Shown one piece after another: positions 40,757-50,272 of a DNA stretch of 56,341 nucleotides. The translations under genes and the position numbers were made by a program. The notes under the pieces are model-generated. The model worked only from the letters and a program-made list of their open reading frames with translations. It was not told where the DNA came from and did no database searches. Within the stretch, counting starts at the first letter, position 1. The number at the start of each line of letters is the position of its first letter. The stretch lies in assembly GCA_964555235.1 (NCBI GenBank), contig CAZKRU010000021.1, forward strand, positions 1 to 56,341, in the 5' to 3' direction. The stretch comes from CAZKRU01 sp964555235. Its GTDB lineage: Bacteria > Verrucomicrobiota > Verrucomicrobiia > Methylacidiphilales > CAMAQI01.

Positions 40757-42991
40757 ATGGATTCAAAAGACCTCGCCAAAATTGATACGTGGTTGGAGCA
40801 ACTTTCGATGGAAATTTCCTTCTCGAAGGAGGGCGACGACCGGGGGCAGTTTCCGGTTCGCGATCTTTTTGCCAACATTAGTGAAAAGGCCGGAGCGGAT
40901 CCAGCCTTCAGCGCCATGCGGGATTTGGGCAATCAGGCGGCCGTTTATATTGAAGATATGATGATTGGGGGACAAAAGTATAATTCGGAATCCCTCGCGA
41001 AGTTGAAAGGTTTTTTGGAGGAGCTTCGTCACTTGCGCCAATTTTCCGGAGGAGGCGCGGCGGCGGTTCCTGCCACCGCACCTGCACCCGTCCCGGTTCC
41101 GGTTCCGATGGCGGCGGCTCCCACTCCCGTACCTGCGCCCGAGATTCCTCTGGAAATCGTTGAAGTGAGTGCGGAAGAGATCCCGCTCACAATGAATATG
41201 GAGTCAGATGCGGAACTGCTCAAGGAGTTCATCAACGAGTCCAAAGAGCATTTGCAGAATGTCGAACAGGGGATCCTCGTTTTGGAGGAAAATCCGACCG
41301 ACGAGAATACGCTGAATTCGACGTTTCGCGCCTTCCATAGTTTCAAGGGGGGATCCGGTTTTCTCAATCTGATTCCGATTAACAAACTGGCGCATGAGCT
41401 CGAGTCGCTTCTCGATTTGGCCCGGACCCGACAGATGCAAATTGATTCGTCGGTGATTAATCTGATTTTGGAGGGAGGCGATACCCTTCGAGAATTTATC
41501 ACAATCATGGAACCGATGGTGTTGGGGGCGGAACCGGCTCGCACCTTCACGATCCGTACCTCCGATCTCGTTCGAAGAGTCAAAGAGGTCATTCATGCAG
41601 TGAAAAGTGGAGGAACGGTTCCCGCCGCAGCCCCTGCTCCGGTCGTTGCCTCGGTTGCGGCAGCTCCTGCGCCGGCACCGATGACGGTGGAAGCTCCGAA
41701 GCCGGTTGCTCCGAAAATTGAGGCAAAGCCGGCTCCCGCTCCAACCTCCGCTCCCGTGCCTGCGGTTGCACAGAAACCAGCTCCGGCAGCCGCCGCCGCA
41801 ACACCCTCGACGGGGGGAGCAGTTGTTAAGATTGATACCTACAAACTTGATAATTTGGTCGATCTTGTTGGTGAATTGGTGATTGCGCAGTCGCAGGTCT
41901 CGCAAGACACGGACTTGAAAAGCATTACCTCTCTCAAGCTGACTCGCAACGTTTCACAGATGGCGCGCATCACGAAGGAACTCCAAAAAACGGCAATGTC
42001 CCTTCGAATGGTTCCGATCCGGGCGACGTTTCAAAAAATGCAGCGACTGGTTCGAGATCTTGGCGCCAAGCAGGGGAAGGAATTGGCTCTGGAACTTTTT
42101 GGAGAAGAGACGGAAGTCGATCGAACGATTGCGGAAGAAATCAGCGATCCGTTGGTTCACATGGTCCGTAATTCCTGCGATCATGGAATTGAAAGGCCGG
42201 AAGATCGTGAAGCAAAAGGAAAGCCTCGTTTGGGAACGGTCCGACTGAAAGCCTATCATCAAGGGGGAAGCATTGTCATTGAGGTGAAAGATGATGGCGC
42301 CGGATTGAACAAAGACCGGATTGTGGCCAAAGCCATCGAGCGTGGATTGATCACTCCTGATGCGAAGATGGAAGACCGGGAAATTTTCATGCTCATCTTT
42401 GAGCCGGGGTTTTCGACGGCTGCCGTGGTCACGGACATTTCCGGACGTGGTGTTGGAATGGATGTCGTCAAAAAGAATATTGAGAAGCTTCGTGGAAAAG
42501 TTGAAATCGAATCGGTCCTTGGTGAAGGAACGACCTTTTTTATCTTTCTCCCGCTGACCTTGGCGATCATTGATGGAATGTTGATCACGGTGGGGGGGCA
42601 GAAGTTTATTATCCCGACGCTTTCGGTTCGGGAATCGTTCCGACCGACCGAGGCAATGCTCTCGTCCGTTCATGAACGGGGAGAGATGGTTAACGTTCGC
42701 GGGCATCTCATGACGATGATTCGATTGGCTGACTTTTTCGAGGTGGAGGCGCGCGCGAAGACACCGATGGAGGGAATTGTCGTTGTGGTTGAGGATGGTC
42801 ACGATGTGAAGGCAATTTTAGTGGATGACCTGATTGGAAAGCAGGAGATCGTGATCAAAAGTCTGAACGAGCAGTTCAAGTCGAACCGTGCGCTCTCCGG
42901 AGCGGCCATTTTGGGAGATGGAACGGTTGGACTCATTCTGGATGTCACGGCGTTTTCGAAATCGAAGCACGAGCTTTCCCGAGCCGCCTAA
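40757..42991 (+). CDS. cheA: CheA-type chemotaxis histidine kinase
   Basis: A 744-aa kinase. It has an unusual N-terminal alpha-helical domain (1-95) and a Pro/Ala linker (100-130). The HPt domain carries the phospho-accepting histidine H194 in FRAFHSFKGGSGFL. A second Pro/Ala linker (about 265-350) follows, then the dimerisation domain (KLDNLVDLVGELVIAQSQV), the ATPase (HMVRNSCDHGIERPEDREA, DDGAGLN, GRGVGMDVVKKNIEKL) and a CheW-like C-terminus. The CheY/CheB-binding P2 domain is not obvious. No cheW, cheY or receptor gene is near, so it may serve a non-motility pathway. Confidence 0.92.
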   Translation: MDSKDLAKIDTWLEQLSMEISFSKEGDDRGQFPVRDLFANISEKAGADPAFSAMRDLGNQAAVYIEDMMIGGQKYNSESLAKLKGFLEELRHLRQFSGGGAAAVPATAPAPVPVPVPMAAAPTPVPAPEIPLEIVEVSAEEIPLTMNMESDAELLKEFINESKEHLQNVEQGILVLEENPTDENTLNSTFRAFHSFKGGSGFLNLIPINKLAHELESLLDLARTRQMQIDSSVINLILEGGDTLREFITIMEPMVLGAEPARTFTIRTSDLVRRVKEVIHAVKSGGTVPAAAPAPVVASVAAAPAPAPMTVEAPKPVAPKIEAKPAPAPTSAPVPAVAQKPAPAAAAATPSTGGAVVKIDTYKLDNLVDLVGELVIAQSQVSQDTDLKSITSLKLTRNVSQMARITKELQKTAMSLRMVPIRATFQKMQRLVRDLGAKQGKELALELFGEETEVDRTIAEEISDPLVHMVRNSCDHGIERPEDREAKGKPRLGTVRLKAYHQGGSIVIEVKDDGAGLNKDRIVAKAIERGLITPDAKMEDREIFMLIFEPGFSTAAVVTDISGRGVGMDVVKKNIEKLRGKVEIESVLGEGTTFFIFLPLTLAIIDGMLITVGGQKFIIPTLSVRESFRPTEAMLSSVHERGEMVNVRGHLMTMIRLADFFEVEARAKTPMEGIVVVVEDGHDVKAILVDDLIGKQEIVIKSLNEQFKSNRALSGAAILGDGTVGLILDVTAFSKSKHELSRAA

Positions 42992-42997
42992 GCCGAT

Positions 42998-43882
42998 ATG
43001 ATGGGTGCCCTGGAAGTTTCCGCGGAGACGTTGCGGAAATCCTATGAGATCTGTCGTGATGTGACGCGGCATCATGCGAAGAGTTTTTATTTTTCCTCAC
43101 ACACGCTTCCTTTGGAAAAGCGGAAGGGCGCTTATGCGATTTATGCGTTTTGCCGCGAGGCGGATGATGCGGTCGATCTAGCGGAAAATTCAGCGCAACG
43201 GGAGCAGGCAGTTCGGGAATTCCGGGAGCGATTGGCGCTGATTTATCAGGGAACTTTGTCAGGAATGCCGGGATGGGTTCCAGCTTTTGCCGAGACGGTG
43301 CGAATTCATGAAATCCCTTCGAGTTATTTTGAAGAACTTCTCGAGGGAATGGTATGGGATCAGGGGCGGGTTCGTTTGAAAACCTGGGCGGAGTTGGAGC
43401 GTTACTGCTATTTGGTGGCGGGGGTGGTTGGCGTGGTCATGACGCATCTTTTTACCAAGCCGCGTCCGGAATTATTGGAGACGGCGAAGGATTTGGGGAC
43501 GGCGATGCAGTTGACGAACATTTTGCGGGATATCAAGGAGGATTGGGAGCGTGATCGCATCTATTTACCCGAAGAAGAGCGGGTAAGGTTCGGGATTAAA
43601 GAATCTGATTTTTTACAGCGTGACACTCCACCGACGTGGCGGCTCTTTCTTCAATTTCAAATCGATCGGGCGCGGGAATATTACCTTCGATCGGAGCAAG
43701 GGATTGTTCAACTCCCTCCCGATGGATCCAGGATGACCGTTTGGATGATGAGAACGATCTACGCGGAAATCTTGAACGAAATCGAAAAGGCCGACTATCA
43801 AGTGCTTCGTGGCCGGGTCCGGGTTTCCATGGGGAGGAAATTGATCCTTGCTGCCGAGGCCTGGGGTCGTTCAAGAGGTTGA
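42998..43882 (+). CDS. Squalene/phytoene synthase family protein
   Basis: Condenses two prenyl diphosphates head to head. The first Asp-rich motif is FCREADDAVDL near residue 50 and the second is NILRDIKEDWERDRIYLPEE near 173. AKSFYFSSHTLPLEKRKGAYAIYAF and the YCYLVAGVVGVVM helix are also typical. It has 294 aa, as for HpnC/HpnD or CrtB. Without neighbours for hopanoid or carotenoid synthesis I cannot say which product it makes. It starts 6 bp after cheA; an ATG at 43001 is an equal start choice. Confidence 0.88.
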   Translation: MMGALEVSAETLRKSYEICRDVTRHHAKSFYFSSHTLPLEKRKGAYAIYAFCREADDAVDLAENSAQREQAVREFRERLALIYQGTLSGMPGWVPAFAETVRIHEIPSSYFEELLEGMVWDQGRVRLKTWAELERYCYLVAGVVGVVMTHLFTKPRPELLETAKDLGTAMQLTNILRDIKEDWERDRIYLPEEERVRFGIKESDFLQRDTPPTWRLFLQFQIDRAREYYLRSEQGIVQLPPDGSRMTVWMMRTIYAEILNEIEKADYQVLRGRVRVSMGRKLILAAEAWGRSRG

Positions 43883-44184
43883 TTGCAGTCGTATTTATCT
43901 ATTCATATTCGATTCAATAAAATTCATAACACTTTTATAACGAGTAACTTGATGCGTGAATTGATCTATTCATTTTGTATTCAGAAAATCAATCATTTAA
44001 GTATCTTCGTGAAGATGGGGTGATGACTGATCGAGATCTTTAAATTTTCACTGACATTCAAAGCTGTGGCCGAAAAGCGATAGTTGGATTTTCTCATTGG
44101 AGCGGCATTTTTTTGATGGTTAGTTGATTCGTGATGGATTTCTGTTGGGGAGGGTGTAGGAATGGAGGGAGGAGAGGCGAAATT

Positions 44185-47100
44185 GTGAGAATATTCGGAT
44201 CAAGTATTTTACTTCAAATCTTTTGCGTATTTTTTTTGGCGATTTCGTCATCCATCAAAGGGGCGGATTCGAATGATTTTACCGCTTACAGTGATCTGAA
44301 TTCCGTTTGGTCGGACGCAAAGAAAAAAAAGCAGCCGATCTTGCTTTATCTGGTGAGCGAAAGTAATGCGCTCTCCAAGAAATTTGACTCCGAGATCATG
44401 CAGAACGAAAAGATGAAGACGAAGTTGGGAGGTTATCTTTTGGCTCGAATCAATGTGAGCTCCGATCACGGCAAGGAGGTTTTTAAAAAGCATGGGTGGA
44501 ATGACGCTCCTTTTCTGGCGATTCTAAATCAAGAAGGAGATGAGTTTGGGGTGTTGGACTTTTCTTCGGTGAATGAACAATTGATCAATCAGGAATTGGT
44601 TCAGCAGGTCAGTTCCTGGCTTGAAAAGGAAGGAAAGCGCTTTACTCGGGAGCCTGGGTTGGGATATGTCCAAAGGGAAATTTCCAAGGAGGACCCCATT
44701 CGGGCGATTATCGAAAAGTGGAAGGGTAAAAAGGAGATTTACGAAAAGGAAAACCTCGCGCTGCTGCTTGATGAGGCCAAAATCAAAGTGGATGCCAGCG
44801 GATCCTCTGACGGAAAATATCACATTATCACCTATCTTGGAGAAGATGGAGCCACAGGAGGTCGGACTTGGCGCGAGGTCTTCTCTCGCCAAACCAAGTA
44901 TAAACTCATTCGGGCGCGCACGATCACGGCTGACTTTAAGGAAAATCTCTTGGATCCGTCGGAGCTGGAGGAGACTCCCATTTATCGGAATTATCCCGAG
45001 CTTGATCAGTATCGCTCCGTCTCTTTTGGCTATCCCGGTGCAAAGAAGGGATGTTACACGGAGGTGGAGTACGAAATCGCACAAGCCGCGCAAATGCCCA
45101 ATCATTTTTCGTTTCAGTGGATGATTGAGACGAATCATTTATTATCACTGGATTCACGTCTCGAGGTGGAGATTCCGACCTCCTTGGATTTACAGTACCG
45201 GATCGTCGGAAATACGGCTCTCCCTCAAATCGAAAATAAAGAGGGGGTGATGCATTTCGTTTGGAAAGGAGAGTCACAGCACTTTCAGCATCGATCGAAA
45301 TTCGATGCGCATTCTTCAATCAGTGGAAGTGTGATTTTGGCTTCGAAAACAAGCTGGGAGGAGATCGGGAAATGGTTTCTCCAGTTGTGCGATAAGTCGA
45401 GGGAGCGATCTCCTGAGATGGATGCGTGGGCGAGCCAGGCGGTGACGCAATTGACGCCTGGAGATAAATATGAGAAGCGGGTGGTCAATGCGTTAATGGC
45501 TCGCCTGGCTCGGGAGTTTCGTTACCTGGCATTCAACATTCATGAGTCGGGATATGTTCCGCATACGCCGAAGCAGACGTTTGAAAATAAATATGGGGAC
45601 TGCAAGGATTTTTCACTTTTTTTGCAGGAGTGCTTAAAGAAGGCAGGAATTTCGAGCGATCTGGTCCTATTGCAACCGGATTCTCTACTCGAGATGAAAG
45701 AGCAGTTGCCTCGGGTGCCGTACTTCACGCATTGTATTTTAAGAGTTCAGACGGAGAAGGGTCCGTTTTACGTTGATCCGACCGCTTTTGATTTTGCTGC
45801 GGGGATTATTCCCTATTCGAGTTGCTCCACCACCGCGCTGGTTTGTGGATCCGGCGGGGTTCAAGTGGTGCAAATGCCGTCGGTTGATTCTGAAGGAGGG
45901 TTTCAAATTGCCGTGGAGTTTTCCGGGCTCCAAAAACCTTCGGTGAAAACGACCTTGGACATCAAATTCCTGGGGGCTTCAAAAGAGAGCATGCGAAAAT
46001 ATTATGGGGGATTCAGTGATGAGGCATTGAAACATGTTCCCAAGCGTCTATTTGAAAAAGTATTCGATCACTACAACCCCTCCAAGTGCGAATCTTCCGG
46101 GGAGCAGGTAAATGCTGATGTTTTTAGCATGAATTTTTTTGGAAATGCCGAGAAGCCCTTTATCGCTGGAGAAAGGCTGATCGAAGTTCCCCTATTTTTG
46201 AGTTATCCTCAATTTGGTATGGGATTGCCCCAATATTGCTCATCCGAACACGAGGAGAAGAATTTTGGGCTTTATACCGGTCACCGTCGTGCTCCCATAT
46301 CGCAACGGATCACGTATCAGATTCCGCCTGGCTACGAGATCCAGGATTCCCCCAAAGAGATCAAAGTTAAAACCGATTATTTTGACGTGACGCGATCGGT
46401 TGAAGTGACGCCGACTCAAGTGACCATTTCAACCGCGGTGATTATCAAATTTGTTCCTGGGGAGAGTCGTTTCGTTCCGAGTAACAAACTTCCGGAGGAG
46501 GCGAGAAAAATCAAGGATCAAATTTTGAGCACCATGGTGTTTTTGAAAGGCGATTCCCAGAATATTTTTGAGGCGTGCAGCAAAGGGGATTTGGTGCGAG
46601 CCAAAGAACTGATTGCAGGTGGGGCAAATCTTGAGGTGCTTGACTTGAAAGGACAGACCCCGATGCATGTTGCTGCGCGTGCAGGAAAAAACGAACTCGT
46701 CAAACTTTTGGTTGAAAAGGGGGGTAAAATCAACGCACTAAATCAGTCAGGTGAGACGCCTCTCTTTCTGGCATGTAACTGGAACAAGCTCGATGTGGCT
46801 TTGACGTTGATCGCGGCGGGAGCCGATCTCGAAGTAAAAACAAAGCGTGGTTATACCCCTCTGATGGGGGCAAGCAATTACTGGGAAATGATTGAAGTGG
46901 TAAAGCAGCTTTTAGCCAAAAAAGTTGATGTGAATGCCGTTTCTGATGAGGGGAGTGCTCTTTTCTATGCAGTGACCAATAATAATCTGGAGGCGATTGA
47001 TCTTTTGTTCAAAGCGGGGGCGGACCCGTACCTGAATTCAGGAGAAAAAGGATTTGGGGAGACGTTTATTTACCCGCTTCTCGGAGTGGCGGCAAGTAAG

Positions 47101-48219
47101 GGGAAATTGGAAACAATGAAGAAGCTGATTGCTTGCGGGATTGATCTGAATCGTCCTGCAAGAGAAGGAACCACTCCCTTGATGCTCGCCGTTGGTTTTA
47201 AACAACCTGAGGCCGTGAAGCTGCTCTTGGATGCAGGGGCTAAAATCGATATTCAAGCTCAGGATGGGGGGACTGCGTTGTTCCGGGCGGTACGTTATCA
47301 GCAGCCGGAGATGGTGAAGCTTTTGTTGGCTCGAAATGCGGATGTGAACTTTCAAGATTTGGCGGGGAAGACGCCGCTGATGGTCGCTGCCGCTCACAAA
47401 AACAAAGAAATTGCACAGATTTTAATTGAAGCGAAGGCGGATCTCAATCGAAAGGCAGCTCGTGGGGAGTCTGTACTGGCGATTGCCTCTGATCTCGGAG
47501 ACAAGGCGATGATTGATTTACTCAAAAAGAATGGAGCGATCCAGGAGGAACCACGAATCATCCCTCGAGAAAAACGGAAAAATCCGCTTGCTCCAGATCG
47601 AGCCTGGGCGCTCACGATGGCGGCAGTTTATTATCAGGTTCACGGTTTGGATGCTCAATATTTGGGCGGTGCTCAGAGCTTAGATGCGAAGGGGTTTAAA
47701 TCGAATCTCAAAGGCAGCTGGGATATCAAGAACAAAGCGGATTTATTGAACTCGCTCGAAAATTTGAGGGATAAGGGGCATCACATTTCCTATCAGCTTC
47801 AGGGAAAAAAGTTAGCGGAAATGAATGACGAGAATTTTGAGAAGTTTTTGACCGGACCGACGGTCAACCCGAGCAATGTGGAGGGGATGCGTTTGCTTCG
47901 GCAGAATTATCTTCGATGGAATGATCGAACGGGACTCGCTTGGGACTGGGTTCGATATATTATCATGGCCGGGATGGGGCATGGCGCCGGGTTTATTACC
48001 GAGGACGAGGCATTTCAGTTGATTCTTCCGGTGGCGACTCAGCTCCAGAAAACCTTTTCATCGTGGGAAGAGATGGGGGCAAACTATGTCGATGGGCGTA
48101 AAATCTGGGCTGGAAAAGCAGATCCGAATTTCGATACCTGTTATCAACTGCTCATTAATAAGAAGGATCCCAATAGTCCATGGAATGTGATTCCTTGGAA
48201 TCAGAATCCTCCGAAATAA
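44185..48219 (+). CDS. Very large exported fusion: thioredoxin-like, DUF3857, transglutaminase, ankyrin, DUF1266-like
   Basis: From the GTG at 44185, which has a strong GGAGAGG site and gives the signal peptide MRIFGSSILLQIFCVFFLAI; upstream starts at 44131/44134 lack these. 1344 aa. In order: a thioredoxin-like domain without CxxC (about 35-150, KKKKQPILLYLVSES); a DUF3857-like domain (about 195-385); a transglutaminase-like domain with C473 in KYGDCKDFSLFLQE, H516 in FTHCILRV and D531 in YVDPTAFD; ten ankyrin repeats (about 790-1120, such as GQTPMHVAARAGKNELVKLL); and a C-terminal domain matching DUF1266 (WALTMAAVYYQV, LAWDWVRYIIMAGMGHGAGF, LQKTFSSWEEMGANYVDGRK). It would act outside the cytoplasm. 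The combination is not one I know. It stands alone, with spacers on both sides. Confidence 0.82.
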   Translation: MRIFGSSILLQIFCVFFLAISSSIKGADSNDFTAYSDLNSVWSDAKKKKQPILLYLVSESNALSKKFDSEIMQNEKMKTKLGGYLLARINVSSDHGKEVFKKHGWNDAPFLAILNQEGDEFGVLDFSSVNEQLINQELVQQVSSWLEKEGKRFTREPGLGYVQREISKEDPIRAIIEKWKGKKEIYEKENLALLLDEAKIKVDASGSSDGKYHIITYLGEDGATGGRTWREVFSRQTKYKLIRARTITADFKENLLDPSELEETPIYRNYPELDQYRSVSFGYPGAKKGCYTEVEYEIAQAAQMPNHFSFQWMIETNHLLSLDSRLEVEIPTSLDLQYRIVGNTALPQIENKEGVMHFVWKGESQHFQHRSKFDAHSSISGSVILASKTSWEEIGKWFLQLCDKSRERSPEMDAWASQAVTQLTPGDKYEKRVVNALMARLAREFRYLAFNIHESGYVPHTPKQTFENKYGDCKDFSLFLQECLKKAGISSDLVLLQPDSLLEMKEQLPRVPYFTHCILRVQTEKGPFYVDPTAFDFAAGIIPYSSCSTTALVCGSGGVQVVQMPSVDSEGGFQIAVEFSGLQKPSVKTTLDIKFLGASKESMRKYYGGFSDEALKHVPKRLFEKVFDHYNPSKCESSGEQVNADVFSMNFFGNAEKPFIAGERLIEVPLFLSYPQFGMGLPQYCSSEHEEKNFGLYTGHRRAPISQRITYQIPPGYEIQDSPKEIKVKTDYFDVTRSVEVTPTQVTISTAVIIKFVPGESRFVPSNKLPEEARKIKDQILSTMVFLKGDSQNIFEACSKGDLVRAKELIAGGANLEVLDLKGQTPMHVAARAGKNELVKLLVEKGGKINALNQSGETPLFLACNWNKLDVALTLIAAGADLEVKTKRGYTPLMGASNYWEMIEVVKQLLAKKVDVNAVSDEGSALFYAVTNNNLEAIDLLFKAGADPYLNSGEKGFGETFIYPLLGVAASKGKLETMKKLIACGIDLNRPAREGTTPLMLAVGFKQPEAVKLLLDAGAKIDIQAQDGGTALFRAVRYQQPEMVKLLLARNADVNFQDLAGKTPLMVAAAHKNKEIAQILIEAKADLNRKAARGESVLAIASDLGDKAMIDLLKKNGAIQEEPRIIPREKRKNPLAPDRAWALTMAAVYYQVHGLDAQYLGGAQSLDAKGFKSNLKGSWDIKNKADLLNSLENLRDKGHHISYQLQGKKLAEMNDENFEKFLTGPTVNPSNVEGMRLLRQNYLRWNDRTGLAWDWVRYIIMAGMGHGAGFITEDEAFQLILPVATQLQKTFSSWEEMGANYVDGRKIWAGKADPNFDTCYQLLINKKDPNSPWNVIPWNQNPPK

Positions 48220-48310
48220 TCAGGCTCGCAAGAATTCAAGAGACCTTGTTGCCTGATGCTGAGTTTAAGCGTTTACCAGGGCATTTTAAGTCATCTCATG
48301 GCCTTAATTA

Positions 48311-48388
48311 AATCTGGAACTCTGGAACTCAAGAAACAAAAAGCAGCTGAGAGTGTCCAGTTTTTCCTGAGTTCGTGAGTTCCTGATT
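48311..48388. repeat. Paired-arm 'ggaactc' repeat at the PhyH 3' end
   Basis: Left arm 48311-48335 and right arm 48364-48388 are inverted copies of 25 bp with four differences (AATCTGGAACTCTGGAACTC against AATCAGGAACTCACGAACTC on the other strand). The PhyH stop codon lies in the left arm and the right arm is translated. A single arm of the family is at about 3040. Confidence 0.8.
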
Positions 48389-49381
48389 CAACAATGCGCG
48401 GCTACGGTTTTTTTCTTTTCCCCAATTTTCACATCCCCCTTCGCCGCTCGGACGGACATGTGCTTTGGAGAGGCTGGTGATTCCTTTGTATGCGTAGGGA
48501 TCTTTTCCGGCGATCATGATGATGTCGCGATAGTCGGCAAGGGCCATTCCCTGACCTTCTTCGGGACGAACCCAAGGAAGCAACGATTCCGCACTCATGT
48601 AATGGTTTACGAGGGAGCGTCGAAATCCGGTCTTGGCGCGGTTGGGGAGGGAGCGGTGGAGGAGATAACCATTAAAGAAGACTATCGAGCCCGCTTTGAG
48701 TTCCACGGGAACGGAGTCGTCGTCGGACCACGGATAATCGTAGGATTCATGAGCGCAATCAAATCGCGAATCGGCATGGGATTTTTGGGGGAAGAGAAGT
48801 CCGCGTTGGTGGGATTTCGGAATGACCCAGAGACAGCCATTCTCGACCGTCGCATCGTCGAGGGCAATCCATCCCCCGGTGAGGGAGCGATCCCGGGTCG
48901 GAATGAAATCTTCATCCTGATGCCACGCCTGTCCCGGTTTTCCAGAAGCTTTCACGAAGAGCATTGACTGCATGGCTTTGACGTTCGGCCCGATGATGTT
49001 CGTCAAAACATCGACGTAGGCATCATGTTTGAGAAAATTGAACATGGTTGGGGACATCTTGTGGGGGAAGTGAAGACAGAGTATCCGTTTCATGACTTCC
49101 GCATCGCTTTCTGAAGGATCTGCGGGATCGACTCCGGCGATGATTCCCTCCTCATTGCGACAAAGCCGTGCGGTTTCTTCGGTGAGCTGATGCACTTCTG
49201 CGGGGTTGAGGGCGTTCTCGATGACAATAAACCCATTCTCTTTGTAAAATTGAACCGCTTGATCGGTCATCGGAAGCGTGAAGTAGCCGGCAGGACGTCC
49301 CGTCTTGGGCCAACTTTCGAATGGCTTGAGTTCATTTCGAGTCGCACGTTGGAGCAATGAGTCTTGGTTTGTGATTGTCAT
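48329..49381 (-). CDS. Phytanoyl-CoA dioxygenase family protein (PhyH)
   Basis: An Fe(II)/2-oxoglutarate-dependent oxygenase. The iron ligands are WHQDEDFIPT (H-x-D) near residue 155 and YLLHRSLPN near 243; the 2-oxoglutarate arginine is in GFRRSLVNHY. Such proteins hydroxylate varied small molecules, so the substrate is open. The last 19 residues (NQELTNSGKTGHSQLLFVS) and the stop are encoded by a paired-arm repeat, so the original end has been replaced. It has 350 aa. It is transcribed divergently from an AraC-type regulator only 34 bp away, which is probably its controller. Confidence 0.87.
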   Translation of the reverse strand: MTITNQDSLLQRATRNELKPFESWPKTGRPAGYFTLPMTDQAVQFYKENGFIVIENALNPAEVHQLTEETARLCRNEEGIIAGVDPADPSESDAEVMKRILCLHFPHKMSPTMFNFLKHDAYVDVLTNIIGPNVKAMQSMLFVKASGKPGQAWHQDEDFIPTRDRSLTGGWIALDDATVENGCLWVIPKSHQRGLLFPQKSHADSRFDCAHESYDYPWSDDDSVPVELKAGSIVFFNGYLLHRSLPNRAKTGFRRSLVNHYMSAESLLPWVRPEEGQGMALADYRDIIMIAGKDPYAYKGITSLSKAHVRPSGEGGCENWGKEKNRSRALLNQELTNSGKTGHSQLLFVS

Positions 49382-49415
49382 AACATATCTTATAATGCAT
49401 TATCGAATAATTCCT
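49382..49415. promoter_or_regulatory. Shared divergent control region of phyH and araC
   Basis: The 34-bp spacer holds the perfect palindrome ATAATGCATTAT (49392-49403). TATAAT (49391-49396) on the plus strand fits a -10 box, with TTGTGA at 49369-49374, 16 bp upstream, as a possible -35. The palindrome offers a matching -10-like box on the minus strand. It is a likely target of the AraC protein. Confidence 0.55.
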
Positions 49416-50261
49416 ATGGCTCAAACTGCCAGAAACATATCCAAAGTGAATCGTTCGAGCCGTTCGGATCGAGTGGTATTTGGGGAGGCGCTCTACAATC
49501 CGGGAGGAATCTGTGGTCCTCGGGTGCAGCAGGATTTTCAGATGGTGCATCTCATTAAAGGCGAATTAAGGATCGAATTGGATGGAAAGAATCATCGTCT
49601 GATGCCGGGGCATTGGACATTGCTCATTCCAGGACGGACTGAATTCATTCAATTTTCGACCAAGGATCCTTCGCTTCATACTTGGTGTGCCGTTCATCCC
49701 TCACTGGTGGATCCGGTTTTGGCAAAACGTTTGAAAGCGCTTCCTTTTTCGCTCCCAATGACTCGTCGAGGGTTGCAGCTGGTTGAAATGGGGCTCTCTG
49801 TGAAACCTCCAGTCTCGTCCGATGCTGAAGTGCTGATTGATCATCTCGGGTTGGCATTACTGCAGGAGATGGTTCTCGGAGGGGATCAGGCCCATCAGGG
49901 GGCCTCAGCGCTGCCTGCGGCTTTGACGAAGGTTCAAGCCTATGTGGAGGAACATTATGCAGAGGATTTATCCCTCGAGAAAATGGCAAAGGTCGGCTGC
50001 GTTTCAGCACAGCATCTGATCAAACTTTTTCGAATGCACCTCGGAATTACTCCCGCGCGATACTGGTGGAAGCTGCGGGTTGATCGGGGGGTTCAGTTGA
50101 TATGCGAAACGGGGTTGACGATTGGAGAAATTTCGGACCGCCTCGGATTTCAAACTCCCTTTCATTTTTCGCGCCTGGTTCGGAATCACTACGGATCCCC
50201 GCCGCGCCAGATTCGCCAGGACGCGTGGAAAGGGATTCGCTCGAAAAAAGCCACTTCTTAA
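49416..50261 (+). CDS. AraC-family transcriptional regulator
   Basis: A cupin-like N-terminal ligand domain (VHLIKGELRIELDGKNHRLMPGHW) is followed by two helix-turn-helix motifs: LSLEKMAKVGCVSAQHLIKLFRMHLGITPARY and LTIGEISDRLGFQTPFHFSRLVRNHYGSPPRQIR. I choose the ATG at 49416 (MAQTARNIS) because a TATAAT box at 49391 would place the transcript start near 49403; ATGs at 49395 and further upstream overlap the promoter or the divergent gene. It has 281 aa. It probably senses a small molecule and controls the divergent phyH gene. Confidence 0.87.
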   Translation: MAQTARNISKVNRSSRSDRVVFGEALYNPGGICGPRVQQDFQMVHLIKGELRIELDGKNHRLMPGHWTLLIPGRTEFIQFSTKDPSLHTWCAVHPSLVDPVLAKRLKALPFSLPMTRRGLQLVEMGLSVKPPVSSDAEVLIDHLGLALLQEMVLGGDQAHQGASALPAALTKVQAYVEEHYAEDLSLEKMAKVGCVSAQHLIKLFRMHLGITPARYWWKLRVDRGVQLICETGLTIGEISDRLGFQTPFHFSRLVRNHYGSPPRQIRQDAWKGIRSKKATS

Positions 50262-50272
50262 TTACTTAAAGA

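Noticed and set aside
40606..40932. N-terminal extension of the YHYH gene
   Set aside because: It would cross the cheA promoter and start region on the other strand, and the ATG at 40605 begins a proper signal peptide.
43883..44184. Small gene or regulatory RNA in the AT-rich spacer before the large fusion
   Set aside because: No start with a ribosome site, no stable hairpin and no recognised motif apart from the ribosome site of the fusion gene itself.
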